DNA from: Acanthacorydalis orientalis
Lineage: Eukaryota; Arthropoda; Insecta; Megaloptera; Corydalidae
Assembly (NCBI GenBank): GCA_034766995.1
Contig: CM068315.1
Span: 42,972,818-43,036,817 of the forward strand
DNA: 64,000 nucleotides
Reading direction: 5' to 3'
The translations under genes and the position numbers were made by a program. Position 1 is the stretch's first letter, and each line of letters opens with the position of its first letter. Below are positions 58,216-64,000 of this stretch, piece after piece. The notes below the pieces were generated by a model. The model had not been told where the DNA came from. It searched no databases and saw nothing but the letters and a program-made list of their open reading frames with translations.

Positions 58216-58522
58216 TAAATTCGCTTTTATACTTTTACTGAATAATATTTTTAAGGTATATTTTATTCACGCTTATATTTTACCAATAAAAAACTGTTTA
58301 TGATCAAAAATGATTAATTTTGACTCTTGTCTTAATTAGAATAATAACGGAAACGTACTAGTTATAAAATTGTAAAATATTCTGAATTTGCATTCTTTTG
58401 TAGATTAAATAGCAATAAGTTAAAAAATCACTTTACTATTAACTACAGGACAATTTAAACACAGTTTATCCATTCCGTTTACATTGAAAATCATGATCTA
58501 TTTTTTATATGTTGCTATTATA

Positions 58523-59000
58523 TTAAGTGTATAAATTATTTCGGTGTCTTTTTTTATAGAATGTGAATGTTGAAAGAAAAATGGAATACATTTCTATATT
58601 GAAAATATCTCCCTCTATTATTTTGTATAACTTTGCTCCAACTGTCGGACAATTAATGAATCCTTTGTCGAAAAAAAGATGGTGGTTTTGAGTAAATGAA
58701 GTCGTAATGCATTTTCGGACCTCTTTCATTCTTTGACTATTTTTTGAATGTCTTATACATCACAAACACCTTCTTCTAAATGAATTCGAAAAATATGAAA
58801 TGTTTAATGTGCTGTTTTTCGGACGCCATCTTGTTACTACTGTTTTGTGAGGTTATACCAACTGCTTGGTCAAGATATACAGTGTTTTTAAATTTTAAGA
58901 TTGGTACTTCAATGTTCTAAAATGACAAGAAAATATTTTAAATTAAAACAGAGTTATGATTGATTCAATTTAAAAGCATAAAATTGACTTTTACACCTAA
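58523..59000 (-). mobile_element. Mariner family B, copy B5 (internally deleted)
   Basis: TTAAGTGTATAAATTATTTC on the left; right end complement TTAGGTGTAAAAGTCAATTT; TA on both sides. The minus-strand frame (58729-58523) holds the C-terminal part, FFDKGFINCPTVGAKLYKII, and reads through the terminal repeat. The start-proximal helix-turn-helix relic is near 58800. Catalytic core deleted. Confidence 0.88.
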
Positions 59001-60278
59001 TACATTCCTTTTTTATCCTCGAAAATTCCTTTCATTTTCTTATATGACTACAATTGTATAATATTTTTTGACAGTTGTGCTAATAATTCAGAAATTAATT
59101 TGCTTTTGGTTGGGAAATCAATCTGCTTCATTAAAGTATCTTCAGAATTTAAAAAGTGTAATGCAGTTTAATTCATAATTTTTGGTTTGAAATGGAAGTG
59201 TGGATTCTGTTCGATGATAAATCACTTTATATAAATATTTAGTCTGTGTTTTATTTGCTTCTATGTGACTGAAACATGGATCCTAAATGTGAAAATTATT
59301 TTGTAATTCTATACAACTTGAAGAATTTATAGTAAGACATAAATAAAAAAACCGAAAAGAGATAAAAGAATAAAAATGACATTTTTTGAAAAAGATTTTT
59401 GTTTATTTAAATTGGAAAAATCAAAAGAAAATATTTTTATTCAATAAATGATTATTAAATGTTGAACATTTGTACAGAGAAAAATATAGTTTTATATATT
59501 AACCTCTTATCTGTGTCGGCCACTTTTAAAAGTGTGTACCTCTACATTGTGTCGCAAACATGAAGGGATGACGTGTATACTCGTCAAAGATAGAGAATAA
59601 GCGGAAATTGATTTAAATTGTAACGAAATAGCATTTCATTATTTGGAAAAATTAATAATTTTATTGCTCAAATTCATCTTCATGACGTGTATACTTTTCA
59701 CACACAACTAACAAATTAAATCAGTTATTCCAAGTACTGTTTATTTTACTTGATATTTTGAATGATATTCAAAAAATTTTTCCTTTTCTAATATCACTGT
59801 GTGTTTCTCATAAAATATTAACTTTAATCTAACTCTATTCGTTTTCTGTCCTTTTCAACATTATTCATGATAATACTAAGTGTATATTATATTTATATTA
59901 TAGTGTATATTTATATTTAAAGAACTAACGCCGCGTGTTCAAATCATGTTAGTAACGACAATTGTCATTAGAGTGAAAATAAAAATACATTATATGCCTC
60001 TGATGCATTTATAATGACTTGCAGACTAAAGTATTAAAGATAGAAGTATTACCAGTGTCGTGTGTATTATTTAAATATACTATTCGAATACACGAATTAA
60101 TGTTTTTTGTGAGTTCCATGGCGAAACAATTAGATTTATGTCTCAGCTGATGTTTAATTTATCTGATTTTTGATAAAATTATATTTTAAATAAGTACTGT
60201 ATTATTTACAATACAGTTTTGTCATTGTCATAAATTCATAAATTTCATTTCAAATAAATTTCGTTATTTCTCTTTTTT
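59001..60278. other. AT-rich non-coding stretch
   Basis: TTAACCTCTTATCTGTGTCG at 59500-59519 has the look of a piggyBac-type end at TTAA, but no partner end was found. ATGACGTGTATACT occurs twice (59569 and 59681, 112 bp apart). No gene. Confidence 0.45.
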
Positions 60279-60412
60279 GTCATAAATTCACTTTCACAAA
60301 TTACTTTTTCTCAACAAAATTTTTTTATTAAAAATACTTAATAAATGATTATTGATCATTTTTGATTGTTGTTTATGCACATTAGACGTCGTTGTTATCT
60401 CCAAATCAGTAT
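60279..60412 (+). repeat. Dispersed hairpin family E unit
   Basis: AATTCACTTTCACAAATTAC, AATAAATGATTATTGATCAT followed by TTTTGATTG, then GCACATTAGACGTCGTTGTT. Hairpin arms well preserved. Confidence 0.75.
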
Positions 60413-60473
60413 CAGGTAAATCTTTACACATGTAATCGTTTATTGAACATTTTTTATCAGAAAAATGTCTGCA

Positions 60474-61030
60474 TTAGTTCGGTAAAAAATAATTACGGTG
60501 TTGTGACCTTCGAATTCATATTTTTTTTTAATTTAAGTGGTTTAAGTGATTCAGAACTATTGGATGACTAACGCCTAACTTTTGTGCAAACTCTCAAATT
60601 GAAGCAAATGGTTTTGATTCAATTAACACCTTCAGTTTGTCGTTATGAACTGAAGGACGCCTGCGAACTTCTTCATCTTCAAGGTTCTCGTTCCTAGCTA
60701 AAATATTCGGAACCACCATTTCATCGCACGTTTCTTAACAGTACCAATATACCAAAAGCGTCGTTTAGTTTATGATCAGTTTTTGTTGTTTTATCACCTC
60801 TTTTAAACTTATACAAAAAATGCTTTTATTCGCTTCCTTTTCACCTTTAATTCAGTAGCCTAATTTGAAGTAAAATTAATAATAAAACCAAAGTTGATGT
60901 TACCAAAATACAGACCGGAAAATGCACTTTAAAATGATATTAAAATGAACACGATGAAATGACACTTTTATTGAAAAAAGAGGTTAGAATTCAGAAAACA
61001 AAACTCACGATTATTTTCCTATCAACCTAA
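60474..61030 (-). mobile_element. Mariner family A, copy A4 (internally deleted)
   Basis: Left end TTAGTTCGGTAAAAAATAAT, right end complement TTAGGTTGATAGGAAAATAA, with TA on the right. The minus strand keeps the N-terminal transposase blocks (GDKTTKTDHKLNDAFGILVL, NLEDEEVRRR and TINDQLKV-like sequence). The catalytic domain is absent. It sits on the end of composite repeat F copy 2, at the base equivalent to A2. Confidence 0.9.
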
Positions 61031-61032
61031 TA

Positions 61033-61707
61033 TGTATATAAACTTCTATTTTCTGTGGTCTAGAAAAATTCATACTGAAACAACTAGAACAACTGCATTT
61101 TATACATTACATCTCTACAATCATAAGTTCGTACTTACCAAAAATTTAAAAATGACACTTGTTTGTTCTACCAAGTTCCAATACCCAGGAGATATCAGAC
61201 TACACACAAGCGAGTAGGCTAAACCTCCAGTAAATCAGTATTGAGTGATCCAACAACAAATGTTACTCTTCAATGTGTGATTAAGACAAACTCATGAATA
61301 TTCTTAATAAAGATTTTACTTTAAGTGTGAAAAAATGTAGTATTTATTCCATCGATGTCGATAATGAGAAGAGTACAAACAATTATTAAAAATATTCCAT
61401 AATTAACATCACCTAAAATATACTGAAGATATATCCTTTACAAAAAATATCAAATTGACGAAATAAATGCAGAAAAACGGATGTTTGTAAAATAATGGGA
61501 AATATATTTCAGAATTACAATTTCCAAACACGGAAGGTGTTCAGAATAAAAATATTTAAATTGAACTGGAAAATTTGAATCTATTCTTCATATTTATAAG
61601 AATGCATCTATAGATTATCATTTTCCTTATTCTTTTCAAAATGATCTAATATATATCTGGAAAGAATTGAGCCCGCAATTTTATTTTAAAGGTATCAAAA
61701 ATAATAA
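61033..61707 (-). repeat. Composite repeat F, copy 2
   Basis: Inverted partner of 30177-30852. A 61-codon frame (61032-61217) lies in it but is not preserved in the other copy, arguing against coding function. Confidence 0.9.
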
Positions 61708-61754
61708 GAAACATTGAAAATATATTAAAAAATGAGTAAATTATGTTTTAATCG

Positions 61755-61831
61755 AATAACCAGTAACATACAGGTAAATCGTTACAAATGTGTTTATTTA
61801 TTGAACATTTTTGACCAGAAAAATGTGTGTA
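61755..61831 (+). repeat. Duplicated left flank of family-A copies
   Basis: CAGGTAAATCGTTACAAATG through TTGACCAGAAAAATGTG resembles 60414-60473 (CAGGTAAATCTTTACACATG, TTATCAGAAAAATGTC). Copies A4 and A5 therefore share outer flank as well as element. Confidence 0.75.
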
Positions 61832-62358
61832 TCAGTTAGTAGAAAAATATTTGCAGTGTTGCGCACTGTTTGATTTTCCTAGCTGTTTAAAAGGTTCAGA
61901 ACTGATGCATGACTAACGCCTAACTTTTGTGCAAGCTATCGAATTCCTACGCGTGGTTCTGATTCAACTAACACCTTCATTTGGTCGTAATGAACTGAAG
62001 AAGGATGCTAGCGACCTTCTTCATCTTCAAAGCTCTCGAAATTTTTAGAACCACCATTGCACCGCACGTTCCTTAAGAACATCCGCACCAAAATAATCGT
62101 TTCATTTACGAGTAGTTTCTGTTGTTTTACCATCCATTTTGAACTCATACAAAAAATTTACTCCAATTTGCTTCTTTTCCATCTTTAATTCAATAGCCTA
62201 ATCTGAATCAAAATTAATAATAAAACCAAAATCGATGTTACCAAAATACAGACCGGGAAATGCGCTTTAAAATGATATTTACATGAACACGATGAAAATA
62301 CTTTAATTGAAAAATTAAGGTTAGATTTCAGAAAACAAAGAACGATATACTAACCTAA
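61832..62358 (-). mobile_element. Mariner family A, copy A5 (internally deleted)
   Basis: Left end TCAGTTAGTAGAAAAATATT, right end complement TTAGGTTAGTATATCGTT, TA on both sides. The minus strand has the N-terminal relic beginning near 62181 (MEKKQIGVNFLYEFKMDGKT) and ending at DQMKVLVESEPRVGIR-like sequence. It is the most diverged copy of the family, and the catalytic domain is absent. Confidence 0.88.
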
Positions 62359-62367
62359 TATATACAT

Positions 62368-62428
<61 letters not shown>
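62359..62428. repeat. (CA)n-(TA)n microsatellite
   Basis: Begins at the TA target duplication of copy A5 and continues as ACACACAC and TA. Confidence 0.95.
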
Positions 62429-62430
<2 letters not shown>

Positions 62431-62576
62431 GTATATGCATAAACTTTAACGTTTCTGAATATTATATTACAATAAAACTAAGTTAATGCCAGTATAAATA
62501 AAGAATATGAAAAAGATATAATGCAAAAGTATAAGTAAATTTATGATAACTTGGCAGTAATAGTAAAATCAGTTTT

Positions 62577-62579
<3 letters not shown>

Positions 62580-62612
<33 letters not shown>
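62580..62612. repeat. (TA)n microsatellite
   Basis: Uninterrupted TA run. Confidence 0.95.
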
Positions 62613-62614
<2 letters not shown>

Positions 62615-62619
62615 ATTCG

Positions 62620-63135
62620 TTAAAAAAAGCGTAGAAGGACAATGATACGAGGGTTAAAGTCCGTAAAAGCTAAACACTTGATTAAATCTCAAGATCGTCG
62701 GTTTACGATCTGAAACAAAGACTCTGCGAAAGGCCGGAGAGCGAGAGCTCTAAATGAGTGAACTGCGAAGCCGTTTATACGAACGCGGCCCGACGACAAA
62801 AAAATCGTAAAAAAAAACACAGCGAGAGCAGGGGGGTGGTCCGATGCTAACCTTCCCACGCTTATTTCCAGTATTACTAGGTCGTCACATCAGCGGCTGT
62901 ACGTCGATGCTCCAGCTAGCGTGCTTTCAATCCTCTGTTCTTTTCCGTTGCATGCTTCATCAGTAACTATGTATATTTGAAATATATTCCCGAGGCCGAA
63001 CACAATCCAGGCTACATGATGCAAAATCGCATACGTATCAGCTTTTTGTTTATAGCGGTAGATCGTGTTCTTATGCTTTTCAGACTGTTTCTCTTCTGAT
63101 CTTCAAAGAGTGGTTTGCAACTGCCCGGCCGTGAG
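62620..63135. other. GC-rich, CpG-containing island
   Basis: About 500 bp including GAAAGGCCGGAGAGCGAGAG, TATACGAACGCGGCCCGACG, CAGCGGCTGTACGTCGATGC and GCAACTGCCCGGCCGTGAG. No open frame over 60 codons. Candidate promoter, enhancer or non-coding exon. Confidence 0.45.
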
Positions 63136-63544
63136 ACTTTTAATGTACATACTTTTCGTATAATTTTAATAGCACGTTTATGATTGTTTAATTAAAATTC
63201 ATTTCGTGATCGTTTGATAATTCATTCGATAAGAGATTTAATTACAAGAGTGCAATTCGTATCAAATTCGAAATCCTCCGTTGAATGTCAACAGTTGTTT
63301 TATCATATTTTCCATAATCTTTTATTTTCATTATTAATACATTGCTATTGTTTTTTTTTTATAAAATAAATTGTATCTATTCTTCAACAATTTTTTTTCC
63401 AATCTTAATAAATTTAAATCTCTTTCAAATGGTCGATTTATTCGTCCTGTATTTATTTTTCTTTCTATCTATCTATGTTTTATTTATGAGATGACTGTCG
63501 ATATATTTCCTACGATTATTTCACGATATTTTTGATTTTACTGA
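63136..63544. other. AT-rich non-coding stretch
   Basis: Nothing recognised. Confidence 0.5.
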
Positions 63545-63716
63545 TGTCTTACTTTTAGAAATGAATTTTTCAATCATCTCACAAACCGCAAAACTTTTCT
63601 GATCAAAAATGTACGTGAATGATTGTTAGAACAATCAAAAATTGATAGTGGGGTGAGTGAAAAATTCATTTGGGAAAGTGATTTTAGCTATAGTGCTAGA
63701 ACTATATTATGATGTA
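63545..63716. repeat. Family E segment arranged as an inverted pair
   Basis: GAATTTTTCAATCATCTCAC and TTTCTGATCAAAAATG on the left are mirrored by CAATCAAAAATTGATAG and GTGAGTGAAAAATTCATT on the right. The family's end piece TAGTGCTAGAACTATATT follows. Two E half-units appear to meet head-to-head. Confidence 0.55.
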
Positions 63717-64000
63717 TTGTTTATAGTTTCTTCTATATCAATAACTGAATATTGACATCAAGCATGAAATGAAAATATTTGACAGATTAATCCACGAGAA
63801 TTTATTTTATATAAATAAAAAACCAACAGAGTGAATTTAATATTTCTCAAGTTTAAAATACTTTTTTTATAAATTTTGCTTCCATCTATTTGATATCATA
63901 TTTCTTTTATTACAAAATATAGACCCGAAATATTTGCTATTACAGTCTTTGAAAAAGACTTTATTGATTAATTGAACAATGAACATGTAATAAAAGAACG

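Noticed and set aside
59500..59700. Second piggyBac element starting TTAACCTCTTATCTGTGTCG
   Set aside because: No matching opposite end or transposase sequence within reach.

Overview
The window is nuclear DNA of an animal, most likely an insect. It is extremely AT-rich and peppered with long (TA)n tracts. It carries several mariner lineages, piggyBac, Tigger/pogo, hAT and RTE remnants, the mixture usual in arthropod genomes. Exact taxon is not readable. I find no intact host gene, no rRNA and no convincing intact tRNA. Nearly all open frames above 60 codons are low-complexity (TA)n frames or chance frames. The exceptions are relics of transposases, a reverse transcriptase tail and two unidentified decayed coding stretches.

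Layout. 1-10 kb: a 5'-truncated mariner relic (777-1476), an unidentified minus-strand coding relic (1915-2495), a tandem duplication (5090-5495), the first copy of an internally deleted mariner family (A1), and a small TIR element (7078-7332). 10-23 kb: a 1.06-kb block present twice (10775 and 15145). The second copy is framed by a duplicated flank that ends inside a mariner terminal repeat. Next come a family-B mariner split by a piggyBac derivative (16517-17637), an hAT-like MITE (19845-20325), a cluster of CArG-like palindromes (21175-21445) and a cecropia-like mariner relic (21925-22785). 23-40 kb: RTE 3' ends joined to (TA)n tails, family-B copies, a palindromic family D (29915 and 37262), one half of an inverted composite repeat (30177-31399), and the densest (TA)n region (35.4-37.6 kb). 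40-50 kb: a 1.2-kb Tigger/pogo relic, a GC-rich island (42.64-43.17 kb), a full-length but dead mariner (43435-44706) and a second unidentified coding relic (47545-48140). 50-64 kb: more family A and B copies, the other half of the inverted composite (60474-61707), and a GC-rich island (62.62-63.13 kb).

Three things run through the whole window. Families A and B are internally deleted mariners that kept the DNA-binding end of the transposase and lost most or all of the catalytic core. An unclassified family (E) with an 18-bp-arm hairpin recurs at least twelve times on both strands. Several islands of ordinary GC content sit in the AT-rich background without a readable protein and are the best places to look for host regulatory DNA or non-coding exons. 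No genes here work together as an operon or pathway; the logic is that of layered transposon insertion, deletion and segmental copying.
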